The notes: generated by a model from the letters alone, not told the origin. A stretch of DNA of 64,000 bases from Microbacterium sp. Leaf288 (GCF_001422925.1 NZ_LMNI01000011.1:816515-880514), one strand, 5' to 3'. Positions 44,960 through 54,901 are shown, counted from the stretch's first letter. Numbers and translations are program-made.

Positions 44960-46015
44960 ATGGCGATCCGCACCCCCGAGGGCACGTGGGCGGCGACGAT
45001 CGGCTACCAGGACTGGGACAAGACGATCCCGATGACCGCAGACGTCAACCAGCGGGTCGGCAGCGTCACCAAGACCTTCACGATCACCGCGTTGCTGCAG
45101 CTCGCCGAGCAGGGCGAGCTCTCGCTGGACGACCCCATCGAGATGTACATCCCCGGCATGCCCAACGGCGACGCGACGCTGTACGACCTCGCATCCATGC
45201 GCAGCGGCATCCCGTCGTACACCTTCGACCAGTCCTTCCAAGACACGCTGTTCAGCGACCCGAACCACGTGTGGACGCCGCAGGAACTGGTCGACCTGGT
45301 CAAGGGGACCGAGCCGATGTACCCGCCGGGGACGATGACGTTCTACTCGAACACGAACACCGTGCTCCTGGGCATGGTCATCGAGCAGGTCGCCGGCAAG
45401 CCCATCCAGGACGTCATGCGCGAGCAGATCACCGAGCCGCTCGGGCTGTCGGCCACCTTCTTCCCGACGGACGCCTCGTTCCCCGACCCGCACGCGCACG
45501 GGTACACGACCCAGGGGACCGACGACAACCTGCCGGTCGAGGCCACGGACTGGAACCCCTCGTGGGGCTGGTCGGCGGGCGCGATGATCTCCGATCTCGA
45601 CGACCTCCTGACGTGGGGCGAAGCGCTGGCCACGGGGGAGGGCATCCTGTCGCCGCAGTGGCAGGCGACGCGCCTCGACTCGTTCGACTTCGACATCCCG
45701 GTCTACCTCGGGCCCGACAAGGACGCTCCGCAGTCCGAGGCGCGGGCCTACGGGCTCGGGCTCGGACTCGCGCTCGGCTGGTACGGCCACACCGGGGAGC
45801 TGATGGGATACAACACCGTCGTGCAGCACCACGCCGAGTCGGGGACCACACTGATCGTCATGGTCGACAGCGACATCAAGTCGGGAGAGTGCCCGGCTGA
45901 CGCGCCGACCACGCCCGGTGGCCGCACGACCGGTCCCTGCGAAGACCCCGCCGTCCACATCGCCAACGCGCTCGCCGACGCCGCGGGCCACCCACTGGTC
46001 GCGTCCGGCAGCTGA
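44960..46015 (+). CDS. Serine beta-lactamase/D-Ala-D-Ala carboxypeptidase family hydrolase, N-terminally short
   Basis: A 351-residue protein from the ATG at 44960. It has the class C/esterase motifs SVTK (Ser nucleophile), YSN and HTGE, with GAVMAIRTPEGTWAATIG at the very beginning. Family members normally carry a signal peptide and about 60 residues ahead of this segment. Here similarity starts about 18 codons upstream of the ATG and no signal peptide is in frame before the tRNA-Ala terminator. The enzyme would therefore not be exported, and the gene is probably 5'-truncated, perhaps by recombination at the tRNA. It is convergent with hemL. Confidence 0.72.
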   Translation: MAIRTPEGTWAATIGYQDWDKTIPMTADVNQRVGSVTKTFTITALLQLAEQGELSLDDPIEMYIPGMPNGDATLYDLASMRSGIPSYTFDQSFQDTLFSDPNHVWTPQELVDLVKGTEPMYPPGTMTFYSNTNTVLLGMVIEQVAGKPIQDVMREQITEPLGLSATFFPTDASFPDPHAHGYTTQGTDDNLPVEATDWNPSWGWSAGAMISDLDDLLTWGEALATGEGILSPQWQATRLDSFDFDIPVYLGPDKDAPQSEARAYGLGLGLALGWYGHTGELMGYNTVVQHHAESGTTLIVMVDSDIKSGECPADAPTTPGGRTTGPCEDPAVHIANALADAAGHPLVASGS

Positions 46016-46024
46016 AGCCGGCAC

Positions 46025-46051
46025 GGCGTCGGCGGGTGGACCGCCGGCGCC
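46025..46051. terminator. Hairpin between convergent hydrolase and hemL
   Basis: GGCGTCGGCGG, loop GTGGA, then CCGCCGGCGCC: 11 pairs including one G-T. Located between two gene ends. Confidence 0.6.
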
Positions 46052-46081
46052 GTGACCGCGACGTCTCGAGGCCCGGAAGCC

Positions 46082-47416
46082 TCAGTCGGGAGTGGCCTCG
46101 GCAGCGGCGCGCGCGGCGGCCGGGAGGGCCTCGACGATGCGCGACACGGCGGTGTCGTCGTGCGCGGCCGACACGAACCAGGCCTCGAACACCGACGGCG
46201 GCAGCGAGACGCCCTGCGCGAGCATCGCGCGGAAGAACGGCGGGTAGCGGAACGCCTCCTGCGCCTTCACCGTGTCGTAGTCCGTCGGCGCCTCCGCCGC
46301 GAACTGGATCGAGAACAGGCTGCCCGAGCGCTGCACGACGTGCGTGACGCCGGCTTCGGAGAGGGCGGATGCTGCGGCATCGGCGATCGTCGTCGCCGCG
46401 CCGTCGATGCGGGCATACGCGGCGGCGTCGAGGTGGTCGAGCGTCGTGCGCCCCGCGGCGACGGCGAGCGGGTTCCCGCTCAGCGTGCCGGCCTGGTACA
46501 CGGGTCCGAGCGGTGCGAGCAGCTCCATGAGCGCGGCGGAGCCGCCGATCGCGGCGAGCGGGAGCCCGCCGCCCACCACCTTGCCGAACGTGATGAGGTC
46601 GGGCGAGAACAGCACCGGGTCGATGCCGTACCACCCGGCGGGCCCGACGCGGAAGCCGGTGAGCACCTCGTCGAGGATGAGCAGCGCCCCGTGCGCGTGC
46701 GCGATCTCCGCGAGCGCGGCGTTGAAGCCGTGCGCGGGCGGGACGATGCCCATGTTCGCGGGTGCCGCCTCCACGATGACGGCGGCGATGTCGTCGCCGC
46801 GCGCCGCGAACACCTCGCGGACGGCGTCGAGGTCGTTGTACGCGATGACCAGCGTCTGCGCGGCGATCGCGGCGGGAACGCCCGCGGACCCTGGCATCGC
46901 GAGCGTCGCGACGCCCGACCCCGCCTCGGCCAGCAGGCCGTCGGAGTGGCCGTGGTAGTGCCCGGCGAACTTCACGATGAGGTCGCGCCCGGTCGCCCCG
47001 CGCGCGAGGCGGATCGCGGTCATCGTCGCCTCGGTGCCCGTGGAGACGAGGCGCACCCGCTCCACCGGATGCGTTTCGACGGGCTCAACGACCGAAGAGG
47101 GGCGCGAGACCCGCGCGGCGATCAGCTCCGCCAGCTCCGTCTCGCCCGGCGTGCTCGCACCGAAGCCGAGGCCGTGGGCCGCGGCATCCTGAACCGCCTT
47201 CACGACCGCGGGGTGGGCGTGCCCGAGGATCGCGGGACCCCACGAGCCGACGAGGTCGACGTATTCGCGCCCCTCGACGTCGGTGACGTACGGGCCGGAC
47301 GCCGACACGAAGAAGCGCGGCGTCTCGTGGACCGAGCCGAAGGCGCGCACGGGCGAGTTCACGCCGCCCGGCATGGCGCCGCGGGCGCGGGCGAATTCCT
47401 GTGCGTTCGTCGTCAT
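46082..47416 (-). CDS. hemL: Glutamate-1-semialdehyde 2,1-aminomutase
   Basis: A 444-residue PLP enzyme making 5-aminolevulinate. It has [42 protein letters not shown] and the PLP Lys in [19 protein letters not shown]. Between [10 protein letters not shown] and [11 protein letters not shown] there is an extra segment containing SVVEPVET, encoded by a REP-like sequence (47074-47093) and absent from typical HemL. It lies in a surface region, so activity may be unaffected. The start overlaps hemB's stop by 4 nt. Last gene of the heme operon. Confidence 0.95.
   Translation of the reverse strand: MTTNAQEFARARGAMPGGVNSPVRAFGSVHETPRFFVSASGPYVTDVEGREYVDLVGSWGPAILGHAHPAVVKAVQDAAAHGLGFGASTPGETELAELIAARVSRPSSVVEPVETHPVERVRLVSTGTEATMTAIRLARGATGRDLIVKFAGHYHGHSDGLLAEAGSGVATLAMPGSAGVPAAIAAQTLVIAYNDLDAVREVFAARGDDIAAVIVEAAPANMGIVPPAHGFNAALAEIAHAHGALLILDEVLTGFRVGPAGWYGIDPVLFSPDLITFGKVVGGGLPLAAIGGSAALMELLAPLGPVYQAGTLSGNPLAVAAGRTTLDHLDAAAYARIDGAATTIADAAASALSEAGVTHVVQRSGSLFSIQFAAEAPTDYDTVKAQEAFRYPPFFRAMLAQGVSLPPSVFEAWFVSAAHDDTAVSRIVEALPAAARAAAEATPD
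47074..47093 (-). repeat. REP-like element inside hemL
   Basis: TTTCGACGGGCTCAACGACC (plus strand). It shares 17 of 20 positions with 61883-61902 in hutU and the 11-mer GCTCAACGACC with 53995-54005. On the hemL strand it reads VVEPVE in frame. Confidence 0.7.
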
Positions 47417-48390
47417 CGGATCCACTCCGCAAGCTCCAGGGCCCAGTAGGTCAGCACGGCGTCGGCGCCGGCGCGGCGGATGCCGATCACCGACTCCTCG
47501 ATCGCGCGGCGGCGGTCGATCCACCCGTGGGCGGCGGCCGCCTCGATCATGGCGTACTCGCCCGACACCTGGTAGGCCCAGACGGGGACGGGGCTGGTCG
47601 CCGCGGCGTCCGCCAGCACGTCGAGGTAACTCATCGCGGGCTTGACCATCACGATGTCGGCGCCCTCCGCGATGTCGAGCTCGAGCTCGCGGGCTCCCTC
47701 GCGGCGGTTCGCCGGGTCCTGCTGGTAGGTGCGGCGGTCGCCCTCGAGCGAGGACTGCACGGCCTCGCGGAACGGTCCGTAGAACGCCGAGGCGTACTTC
47801 GCCGCGTAGGCGAGGATCGGGGTGTTGCCGTAGCCGGAGTCGTCGAGCGCGTCGCGTACGGCGGCGACCTGGCCGTCCATCATGCCCGAGAGCCCCAGCA
47901 GCTGCGAGCCCGCTTCTGCCTGGGCCACACCCATGTCGCGGTAGCGCTCCAGGGTCGCGTCGTTGTCGACGTACCCCTTCGCGTCGAGGACGCCGCAGTG
48001 ACCGTGGTCGGTGAACTCGTCGAGGCACAGGTCGGTCTGCACGACGAGCGCGTCGCCCGCCTCGGCGACGGCGATGCGCGTCGCGACGTTGAGGATGCCG
48101 TCGGGATCCGTCGCGCCGGAGCCCACCGCGTCCTTGTGCTCGGGCACGCCGAACAGCATGATGCCGCCGATGCCGGCGGCCGCGGCATCCGCCACCACAC
48201 GCTTCAGGCTCTCGGTCGAGTGCTGCACGACACCCGGCATGGACGTGATCGGCACCGGCTCGCCCGCGCCCTCGCGGACGAAGAGCGGCAGGATCAACTC
48301 GGCCGGGTGCAGGCGCGTCTCGGCGACGAGGCGCCGCATCGCGGGGGTCGCGCGCAGGCGGCGCGGGCGGTCTGCCGGTGCGTAACTCAT
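47413..48390 (-). CDS. hemB: Delta-aminolevulinic acid dehydratase (porphobilinogen synthase)
   Basis: A 325-residue enzyme joining two aminolevulinates. It shows [38 protein letters not shown] (metal-site region), the Schiff-base Lys residues in [16 protein letters not shown] and [10 protein letters not shown]. Both ends overlap neighbours by 4 nt, in an unbroken hemQ-hemC-hemB-hemL series. Confidence 0.96.
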   Translation of the reverse strand: MSYAPADRPRRLRATPAMRRLVAETRLHPAELILPLFVREGAGEPVPITSMPGVVQHSTESLKRVVADAAAAGIGGIMLFGVPEHKDAVGSGATDPDGILNVATRIAVAEAGDALVVQTDLCLDEFTDHGHCGVLDAKGYVDNDATLERYRDMGVAQAEAGSQLLGLSGMMDGQVAAVRDALDDSGYGNTPILAYAAKYASAFYGPFREAVQSSLEGDRRTYQQDPANRREGARELELDIAEGADIVMVKPAMSYLDVLADAAATSPVPVWAYQVSGEYAMIEAAAAHGWIDRRRAIEESVIGIRRAGADAVLTYWALELAEWIR

Positions 48391-49304
48391 GGGCGTTCTC
48401 CCGTCAGGCCGGCGGCGCCGGCATCGAGCAGTTCACGGGCGACGGATGCTGCGACCTCGCGCGACGGATCGCCCTCGTCTTCGGGCCACACGGTGGCGTG
48501 CGACGAGGTGAGGGTCGTCGTGCCGTCGAGGCTGTACACGCTCGCCGAGAGGAGGAGCAGCCCGGCGTCGACGACGGCGCGCGCGCCGACCGGAGCCGAG
48601 CAGCCGGCCTCGAGGAGGGCGAGCACTTCGCGCTCTGCTTCGACGGCTGCGCGGGTCTCGGCGTGGTCGAGCCGGTCGACGAGGTGCTCCTCGCCGCGGC
48701 GCACCTCGACCGCGAGCGCGCCCTGGCCGGGGGCCGTCGGCCAGCGGTCCGCGTCGAGGAACTCGGTCACCACGTCGGTGCGGCCGATGCGCGTGAGGCC
48801 GGCGGCGGCCAGGATCACGGCATCCAGCTCTCCGCTGGTCACCTTGCCGAGGCGCGTGTCGACGTTGCCGCGGATGTCGACGACCTCGAGGTCGGGACGA
48901 CGGGAGCGCAGCTGCGCCATACGGCGAGGGGAGCCGGTGCCGACGCGCGCGCCGGCCGGAAGCTCGTCGAGCGTGAGGCCATCGCGCGCGATGAGCGCGT
49001 CGCGTGGGTCTTCGCGCGCGGGCGTGGCTGCGACGACGAGGTGCTCGTGGGGAGCGGTCGGGAGGTCCTTGAGCGAGTGGACGATGACGTCGCACTCGCC
49101 GGCGAGCAGTGCATCGCGAAGCGCCCCGGTGAAGAGCCCGGTGCCGCCGGCGCGCGACAGCGGCTCGTTGGAGCGGTCGCCGTCGGTCGTGATGGTGACG
49201 AGCTCGGTCGTGACGCCGTACGCGTCGGCGAGATCGTCGGCGACCATGCCGGTCTGCGTCAGCGCGAGCGTGCTGCCGCGTGTGCCGATGCGCAGCGTGG
49301 TCAC
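48387..49304 (-). CDS. hemC: Porphobilinogen deaminase (hydroxymethylbilane synthase)
   Basis: A 305-residue protein from the GTG at 49304, overlapping the hemQ stop. [27 protein letters not shown] and [11 protein letters not shown] with the Cys that carries the dipyrromethane cofactor are present. The longer upstream frame runs through hemQ and is not real. Next step would need hemD, which is not in this window. Confidence 0.96.
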   Translation of the reverse strand: MTTLRIGTRGSTLALTQTGMVADDLADAYGVTTELVTITTDGDRSNEPLSRAGGTGLFTGALRDALLAGECDVIVHSLKDLPTAPHEHLVVAATPAREDPRDALIARDGLTLDELPAGARVGTGSPRRMAQLRSRRPDLEVVDIRGNVDTRLGKVTSGELDAVILAAAGLTRIGRTDVVTEFLDADRWPTAPGQGALAVEVRRGEEHLVDRLDHAETRAAVEAEREVLALLEAGCSAPVGARAVVDAGLLLLSASVYSLDGTTTLTSSHATVWPEDEGDPSREVAASVARELLDAGAAGLTGERP

Positions 49305-49984
49305 GCCAGCACCTCGGTGATCTCGTCGAGGCCGATGCGGCGTCCGGTGTAGAACGGCACTTCCTCGCGCACGTGGCGACGTGCCTCGGTCTGTCGGAGG
49401 TCGCGCATGAGGTCCACCAGTTCGACGAGTTCGGGCGCCTCGAGGGCGAGGATCCACTCGTAGTCGCCGAGCGCGAACGACGCGACGGTGTTACTCAGCA
49501 CGCTGCGGTGCGCGGCGCCCTTGCGGCCGTGGTCGGCGAGCATCTGGCGGCGCTCGTCGTCGGGGAGGATGTACCAGTCGTACGACCGCACGAACGGGTA
49601 GACCGTGAGCCACGTCTCGGGATCCTTGTCGCGCATGAACGCGGGCAGGTGGCTGGCGGTGAACTCGGCGTCGCGGTGCACGCCCATCGCGTTCCAGACC
49701 GGCACGAGCGAGGCGAGCGGCTCGGTGCGGCGGAGCGTACGGAGCGCCGACTGCAGCACCTCGGGTGCGATGCCCACGCCGGTGAGCCAGATCATGAGGT
49801 CGGCGTCGGCGCGCAGGCCCGACACGTCGTAGAACCCGCGGACGGTGACCCCGGATGCCTCGACCTCGGCGACCGCCGCAGCCAGATCGCCGGCGGGGGC
49901 GGGCGCAGAGGCGTCGCGGCGGAAGACGGCCCACAGGGTGTAGCCGAGGGTTTCAGTGGGGGAGTTCGCCGCGGGGTCGGTCAT
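49301..49984 (-). CDS. hemQ: Coproheme decarboxylase (chlorite dismutase-like)
   Basis: A 227-residue protein. YTLWAVFRRD, DADLMIWLTG and YPFVRSYDWYILPDDERRQMLADHG match actinobacterial HemQ, including the catalytic Tyr region; MRDLRQTEARRHVREEVPFYTGRR closes it. It decarboxylates coproheme to heme b in the coproporphyrin-dependent route. It is preceded by a 427-nt gap with a palindrome array that separates it from hemG. Confidence 0.95.
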   Translation of the reverse strand: MTDPAANSPTETLGYTLWAVFRRDASAPAPAGDLAAAVAEVEASGVTVRGFYDVSGLRADADLMIWLTGVGIAPEVLQSALRTLRRTEPLASLVPVWNAMGVHRDAEFTASHLPAFMRDKDPETWLTVYPFVRSYDWYILPDDERRQMLADHGRKGAAHRSVLSNTVASFALGDYEWILALEAPELVELVDLMRDLRQTEARRHVREEVPFYTGRRIGLDEITEVLA

Positions 49985-50081
49985 GCGTCCATCTTTCCAT
50001 CCCCGGCATGGGCGGTTTCCGGGAGCGCCGTTTCAATCCGCCCCGCCCGCAGGCCGGGGTCCATCCTCCGCCCCCTCCCGC

Positions 50082-50387
50082 GCGAAGTCCGGACTTCGCA
50101 GGATTCGGCGTCGGAGGTCCCGCGTTGTCCGGACCGTGCGGGTGGGTCCCCGTCGTGCTCCTCCCGCGCGAAGTCCGGACTTCGCAGGATTCGGCGGCGG
50201 AGGTCCCGCGTTGTCCGGACCGTGCGGGTGGGTCCCCGTCCTGCTCCTCCCGCGCGAAGTCCGGACTTCGCAGGGTGGGGGCCCGGAGAGGATGCGAAGT
50301 CCGGACTTCGCGGGTTTGGGTCCCGGAAGGATGCGAAGTCCGGACTTCGCAGGGTGGGGGGCCCGGAGAGGATGCGAAGTCCGGACT
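50082..50387. repeat. Array of an 18-bp perfect palindrome in the heme operon
   Basis: Five full copies of GCGAAGTCCGGACTTCGC begin at 50082, 50168, 50254, 50294 and 50333, and a partial copy begins at 50374 (14 nt). The first three are spaced exactly 86 nt and lie in an almost identical long unit that also holds TTGTCCGGACC; the last three are 39-41 nt apart in a shorter unit with GGCCCGGA. The array fills the non-coding gap between hemG and hemQ on the minus strand. It is neither a CRISPR nor a simple terminator. It may be a REP-type element, a regulator array or an RNA-processing region. Confidence 0.92.
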
Positions 50388-50411
50388 GAGTGAGTTCAGC
50401 GGGAACGCCGG

Positions 50412-51617
50412 TCAGCGCGCCAGCAGCTCCGTCGCCGTGCGCTCCGCGTGGGCCACGATGCCGGCGAGGCCGGATCCCGCCACTGTCTCGCCGACGACCG
50501 TGAGACCGGAAGGAACAGTGGATGCTGCGGCCGGCCGAACCCAGAACACCTGGGCTGCGTCGACCAGGACCGGCAGGCGCACGCCCAGCAGCGTCTCCGC
50601 GTCGGCACGTGCGGCGGCGACGGGGTCGGCGGGCGTCGCGTCGTACGAGAGCCGCACCACGTGACGCCCGGCGGCGGCTTCGCGGAGCCACTCCCACTTG
50701 GCCGTGGCGTGCGTGAGGGCGCGGGCGCCCACCGGTGCTCCGGCGGCGACGAGCAGTCCGGTGCCGCGGGGTGCGGCATCCAACTCGTCCTGCTCCACCA
50801 CGAGCGTCACGAGGTCGATGCGACGACCCGGTGCGGCAGGGGCGGCCACACCCGGGGCGGCCACGACCACGGTGCCATCGAGAGCGCCGAGGTCGCCGAC
50901 CCGCGTTCCGAGGCGGATGTCGCCCCCGCGCCGCGCGAGGTCGTCGGCGAGGACGGGGACGAGCCGGTTGATGCCGCCGCGGATCCCCGCGACCGCCGCG
51001 CCCGGGGGAGCGGCAGCACGCAGTCGCGCGACGGCTCCGCCGAGCGAACCCGCATTCGCGACGGCGTCGGAAAGCCCGGGGTGGGCGCGTGCGACCGGGA
51101 GCTGGTCGGGGTGTTGAGAGTGCACGCCGTGCACGACGGGTGCGACGAGTCGATCGAGCACCTCGGCTCCGAGACGCTCCCGCACGAGGGGACCGAGCAT
51201 CGCGGGCACCTCGCCGACGCGCCGGGCGTCGAGCGCGACGGCTCGTTCCGCCGCCGCGAGTCCGACCACGCGTACGACGTCGTCGGCGAGGGGGTCCGCC
51301 GGAATGCCGAGCAGTGCGGTCGCGGGCAGGGGGACGGCATCGCCCGTGACGGGCTGCAGCCACGCCGGTCCCGGAGCGGGAGCGACGATGTCGCCGGCGA
51401 GGCCCAGGTCCACGAGCAGTGCCTGGACCGCGCCGCCGCGGACCGCGAAGCTCTCGGCCCCGGCGTCGAGCGCGAGCCCTCCGACCTCGTGCCGCGCGAC
51501 CGTGCCGCCGAGATGATCGGATGCCTCCCACACCGTCACCGAGGCGCCCGAGGCAGCCAGCCGCCGGGCGACGACGAGCCCGGCGACGCCGCCGCCGACG
51601 ACGCTGAAGTCAGCCAT
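50412..51617 (-). CDS. hemG: Protoporphyrinogen/coproporphyrinogen oxidase (FAD)
   Basis: A 401-residue flavoprotein. FAD-binding [56 protein letters not shown] and the C-terminal [23 protein letters not shown] are as in HemY/HemG. In actinobacteria with hemQ this enzyme oxidises coproporphyrinogen III. It overlaps the hemE stop by 8 nt and probably lies in one transcript with hemE. Gene name hemY or cgoX is also used. Confidence 0.93.
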   Translation of the reverse strand: MADFSVVGGGVAGLVVARRLAASGASVTVWEASDHLGGTVARHEVGGLALDAGAESFAVRGGAVQALLVDLGLAGDIVAPAPGPAWLQPVTGDAVPLPATALLGIPADPLADDVVRVVGLAAAERAVALDARRVGEVPAMLGPLVRERLGAEVLDRLVAPVVHGVHSQHPDQLPVARAHPGLSDAVANAGSLGGAVARLRAAAPPGAAVAGIRGGINRLVPVLADDLARRGGDIRLGTRVGDLGALDGTVVVAAPGVAAPAAPGRRIDLVTLVVEQDELDAAPRGTGLLVAAGAPVGARALTHATAKWEWLREAAAGRHVVRLSYDATPADPVAAARADAETLLGVRLPVLVDAAQVFWVRPAAASTVPSGLTVVGETVAGSGLAGIVAHAERTATELLAR

Positions 51618-52668
51618 TCGCGTGGACGAACTCCACGATGCGCGTGAGCACGGTCGGGTCGGTGTCGGGCGGGACGCCGTGCCCGAGGTTCACGACATGC
51701 GCCCGGGCGGCGCGGCCGCGCTCGAGCACGTCGAGAATGTGCGCCTCCAGCACCGGCCACGGGGCGCGCAGCAGCGCCGGGTCGATGTTGCCCTGCACCG
51801 AGACGTCGGGGCCGAGCCGGCGTACGGCCTCGTCGAGCGGGAGACGCCAGTCGACGCCCACGGTGTCGACGCCGACGTCGCGCATCGCGGCGAGCAGTTC
51901 GCCGGTGCCGACGCCGAAGTGCACCAGGGGCACGTCGAGGTGCCGCACGGCGTCGAGTGCCAGAGCGGAGAACGGCGCGACGTGCTGCGTGTAGTCAGCG
52001 AGACTGAGCGAGCCCGCCCACGAGTCGAAGAGCTGCCCGGCCGACGCCCCCGCCTCGATCTGCGCGGCGAGGAACTGCCCGGTGATCGCGGCGCACCACG
52101 TCAGCAGCGCCGCCCAGGTGTCGGGGTCGGAGTGCATGAGCGCGCGCGTCTTCAGCTGTTCCTTCGACGGGCCGCCCTCGACGAGATACGACGCGAGCGT
52201 GTACGGCGCACCCGCGAAGCCGATGAGCGGAGTCGTGCCGAGTTCTGCGACGGTGAGCGCGACCGCATCGCGGATCGGGGCGAGCGCCGCCGGGTCGAGC
52301 GGGGGCAGGGACGCGACATCCTCCGCCGTCCGCACCGGGTTCTCGAGCACCGGGCCGCGCCCCGCGACGATGCGCACGTCGACGCCCGACAGGCGCACCG
52401 GGATCACGATGTCGCTGAAGAAGATTCCCGCGTCCACGCCGTGCCGGCGCACCGGCTGCAGCGTGATCTCGCTGGCGAGCTCGGGATTCAGGCAGGCGTC
52501 GAGCATGTCGGTGCCCACCCGCAGCTCGCGGTACTCGGGCAGCGAGCGCCCCGCCTGGCGCATGAACCACACCGGCGTCCGCGGCGGACGATCACCTCGA
52601 TACGCGCGTATCAGCGCAGGGGGATCGTTTCTCTGAAGGACGGAAGGGTGAGAGTCATGCAACGACAC
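51610..52668 (-). CDS. hemE: Uroporphyrinogen decarboxylase
   Basis: A 352-residue enzyme. [54 protein letters not shown] and [16 protein letters not shown] are the family signatures. It removes four carboxylates from uroporphyrinogen III. The GTG at 52668 lies 17 nt from the divergent hemA start; the -10-like TAATCT 6 nt upstream suggests a leaderless message. First gene of the minus-strand heme operon. Confidence 0.95.
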   Translation of the reverse strand: MSLHDSHPSVLQRNDPPALIRAYRGDRPPRTPVWFMRQAGRSLPEYRELRVGTDMLDACLNPELASEITLQPVRRHGVDAGIFFSDIVIPVRLSGVDVRIVAGRGPVLENPVRTAEDVASLPPLDPAALAPIRDAVALTVAELGTTPLIGFAGAPYTLASYLVEGGPSKEQLKTRALMHSDPDTWAALLTWCAAITGQFLAAQIEAGASAGQLFDSWAGSLSLADYTQHVAPFSALALDAVRHLDVPLVHFGVGTGELLAAMRDVGVDTVGVDWRLPLDEAVRRLGPDVSVQGNIDPALLRAPWPVLEAHILDVLERGRAARAHVVNLGHGVPPDTDPTVLTRIVEFVHANG

Positions 52669-52671
52669 ACG

Positions 52672-52680
52672 TTAAGATTA
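52672..52680. promoter_or_regulatory. Shared divergent -10 region for hemE and hemA
   Basis: TTAAGATTA gives TAAGAT on the plus strand, 7 nt before the hemA GTG (52686), and TAATCT on the minus strand, 6 nt before the hemE GTG (52668). The spacing would place each transcription start on its start codon, i.e. leaderless messages. No strong -35 seen. Confidence 0.6.
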
Positions 52681-52685
52681 GGTCT

Positions 52686-53930
52686 GTGCTCCTCTGTCTG
52701 ACCGCGAACCATCGGAACGCGAGCCTCGACATCCTGGAGCGTCTCTCTGTGGGGGCGCCCGCGGCGACGCGCGCCCTCGTGGACGACGAGATCTTCGTCT
52801 CCGGCGCCGTCGTGCTCGCGACGTGCAACCGCTTCGAGGCCTATCTCGACATCGACGAGCCGCTCACGGGCGGCGAGGCCGTCGCGGCCGAGTCCGTCAT
52901 CGAGGCGATGGCCGACGCATCCGGCGTCTCCGTCGATCTGCTGCGCGCGTCGGTCGCGGTCCATCAGGGGGCGGATGCTGCGGCCCACCTCTTCGCCGTC
53001 ACCAGCGGCCTCGAATCGATGTCGGTCGGCGAAGACGAGATCTCGGGTCAGGTGCGTCGCGCGCTCGACGCCGCCCGCGCCGACGGCATGACCTCGAGCG
53101 AGCTGGAGCGCCTGTTTCAGAAGGCCACCCACACCAGCCGCGGCGTGCGCAACCGCACCCAGCTGCGCGGAGCGCACCGTTCGCTCGTGCGCCTCGCCCT
53201 CGAACTGGCGTCGAGCCGCGTCGCCGAGTGGGCCGCTGCGAAGATCGTGCTGGTGGGCACCGGAAAGTACGCCGTCCGCACGGTCGAGGCGCTGCGCGCC
53301 CGCGGTGCCGGCGACATCCATGTCTTCTCCCCGTCGGGCCGCGCCGAGGCGTTCGCCGCGCAGCACGGGCTGATCCCCGTGTCGGATTTCGCGGCCGCCG
53401 TCGCCCAGGCCGACGTCGTCATCACCTGCACGGCAGACGCCGTCGTGCACGCGGACGCGTTCACCCCCGGACGACGCGTGCTCGTGATCGACCTCGGGCT
53501 CCCGCGCAACGTCGACCCCGCCGTCGGCGCGGTCGACGCGGTCGAACTGCTCGATCTCGAGACCATCCGCCTGCACGCACCGCTCGCCGAGTTCAGCGCG
53601 CACGCCGACGCGCGCGCGATCGTGGGCGACGCAGCCACCGAGTTCCACGCCGACCGCGAGGCCGGCCCCGCAATCACGGCTCTCCGCGGCGACGTGCTGC
53701 GGATCGTCGACGCCGAGATCGCCCGAGCGCGCGCGCGCGGCGCGGGCGACGATGTCGAGGCGGCGCTGCGCCACCTCGCGGGCGTCCTTCTGCACCAGCC
53801 GTCGGTGCGTATTCGCGAGCTGGCCGTCGAAGGCCGCATCGACGAGGCGCGTGCCGCCCTCGAACTGCTGCACGGCCTGTCGGTCGAGGCGCCCGGCGCC
53901 GCAGACGACGACCTCTGGGCGACCGCGTAA
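52686..53930 (+). CDS. hemA: Glutamyl-tRNA reductase
   Basis: A 414-residue enzyme catalysing the first committed step of heme synthesis. VVLATCNRFEAYLDI carries the catalytic Cys; GLESMSVGEDEISGQVRRAL, NRTQLRGAHRSLVRLAL and the NADPH-binding VLVGTGKYAVRTVEALRARG follow, and the C-terminal helical dimerisation domain ends about residue 410. It starts at a GTG with no Shine-Dalgarno, with a -10 sequence directly upstream. It is transcribed away from the rest of the hem genes. Confidence 0.95.
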   Translation: MLLCLTANHRNASLDILERLSVGAPAATRALVDDEIFVSGAVVLATCNRFEAYLDIDEPLTGGEAVAAESVIEAMADASGVSVDLLRASVAVHQGADAAAHLFAVTSGLESMSVGEDEISGQVRRALDAARADGMTSSELERLFQKATHTSRGVRNRTQLRGAHRSLVRLALELASSRVAEWAAAKIVLVGTGKYAVRTVEALRARGAGDIHVFSPSGRAEAFAAQHGLIPVSDFAAAVAQADVVITCTADAVVHADAFTPGRRVLVIDLGLPRNVDPAVGAVDAVELLDLETIRLHAPLAEFSAHADARAIVGDAATEFHADREAGPAITALRGDVLRIVDAEIARARARGAGDDVEAALRHLAGVLLHQPSVRIRELAVEGRIDEARAALELLHGLSVEAPGAADDDLWATA

Positions 53931-53966
53931 GGGCGTCATTCGACCACGCGCCGCCCATCGGTCCGG

Positions 53967-54050
53967 GGCGTTTCGTCTCGCTCGTTCCTCGCTCGCTCAA
54001 CGACCGGTGGTCAGGGGCGGTGCCGTTGCCCCGCCCGAAGACGAAACGCC
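53967..54050. repeat. REP/BIME-like inverted repeat between hemA and the ZIP gene
   Basis: Outer arms GGCGTTTCGTCT (53967-53978) and AGACGAAACGCC (54039-54050) pair perfectly; an inner GGGCGG/CCGCCC pair and GCTCAACGACC (53995-54005) lie within. It lies between convergent genes and could terminate both. Confidence 0.8.
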
Positions 54051-54067
54051 TCGAGTGTTCGGGGTAC

Positions 54068-54880
54068 TCAGGCGAGCTCGTGCAGGAGGAACGCGGCGAG
54101 GAAGCCGATCGTCGCCCACAGGCCGGTGAGCGCGTGCTGCTCGTCGAACGCCTCCGGGATCATCGTGTTGCACACCATCGCGAGCAGGCCACCCGCGGCG
54201 ATGGTCGTGATGAGCGCGATGAGGTTCGGCGACGCCGACTGGAAGGCGACGTAGCCGAGCACCGACGCGACGACGGTGATCAGCGCGATCCCGCTCCACA
54301 GCAGGGCGACGTATCTCCCGCTCGAGCCGCCGCGCTTGAGGGCGGCGGTCGAGCCGAGTCCCTCGGGGAAGTTGCTGATGGCGATCGCCGCGACGATCGG
54401 GATGCTGATCCCACCCTGCAGCACCGACAGGCCCATGACGATGGACTCCGGGATGCCGTCGATCAGCGCGCCGACAGCGATCACCAAACCCGCTCCGCTC
54501 ACCGCCTGCGCTCCGGCGCGGCGGGCGACGATGCTCGCGGAGACCTCGGAGCCGTCGGAGTACCCGGTCACCGAGGAGACATCGATCTGAGGCGGAGCGG
54601 CGGCCGCCCGCTTGCTGCGTCGAGAGATCAGCTGGTCCGCCACGATGTAGAGGATCGCGCCGCCCAGGAACCCGACGGTCGTCGGCACGAGACCGCCGTC
54701 TGCCGCGGCTTCTTCGACGAGCTCGAACGCCAGCGTCGAGATGAGCACGCCCGCGCCGACGGCCATGATCCCGGCGACGATGCGCTGCGGGATGTCGACG
54801 TACCACGCGACCGCGGCCCCGACGAGCAGCGCTCCGCCGCCGATGAGTCCGCTCAGGGCAGCGAGCCAGAGTCCTTCCAT
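54068..54880 (-). CDS. ZIP family divalent metal transporter
   Basis: A 270-residue protein with eight predicted transmembrane helices. IDGIPESIVMGLSV and AIAISNFPEGLGSTAAL are the ZIP helix 4 and 5 metal-site motifs. The usual His of the second is replaced in part by Asn, as in some zinc/iron importers. A His-poor loop lies between helices 3 and 4. Substrate probably Zn or Fe; its place beside heme genes hints at iron but proves nothing. Confidence 0.9.
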   Translation of the reverse strand: MEGLWLAALSGLIGGGALLVGAAVAWYVDIPQRIVAGIMAVGAGVLISTLAFELVEEAAADGGLVPTTVGFLGGAILYIVADQLISRRSKRAAAAPPQIDVSSVTGYSDGSEVSASIVARRAGAQAVSGAGLVIAVGALIDGIPESIVMGLSVLQGGISIPIVAAIAISNFPEGLGSTAALKRGGSSGRYVALLWSGIALITVVASVLGYVAFQSASPNLIALITTIAAGGLLAMVCNTMIPEAFDEQHALTGLWATIGFLAAFLLHELA

Positions 54881-54901
54881 GGCGCCAAACTAGTGGCCGC
54901 G

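Noticed and set aside
43421..46024. 867-codon minus-strand frame across an acetyltransferase, tRNA-Ala and the serine hydrolase
   Set aside because: It reads through a tRNA and a terminator and has no domain; a shadow frame in high-GC DNA.
50090..50280. Arg/Ser/Pro-rich ORFs across the palindrome array
   Set aside because: They simply translate the repeats and have no start signals or similarity to proteins.
50082..50387. Possible CRISPR array
   Set aside because: The repeated unit is a perfect palindrome, the spacers are near-identical to each other rather than unique, and no cas genes are nearby.
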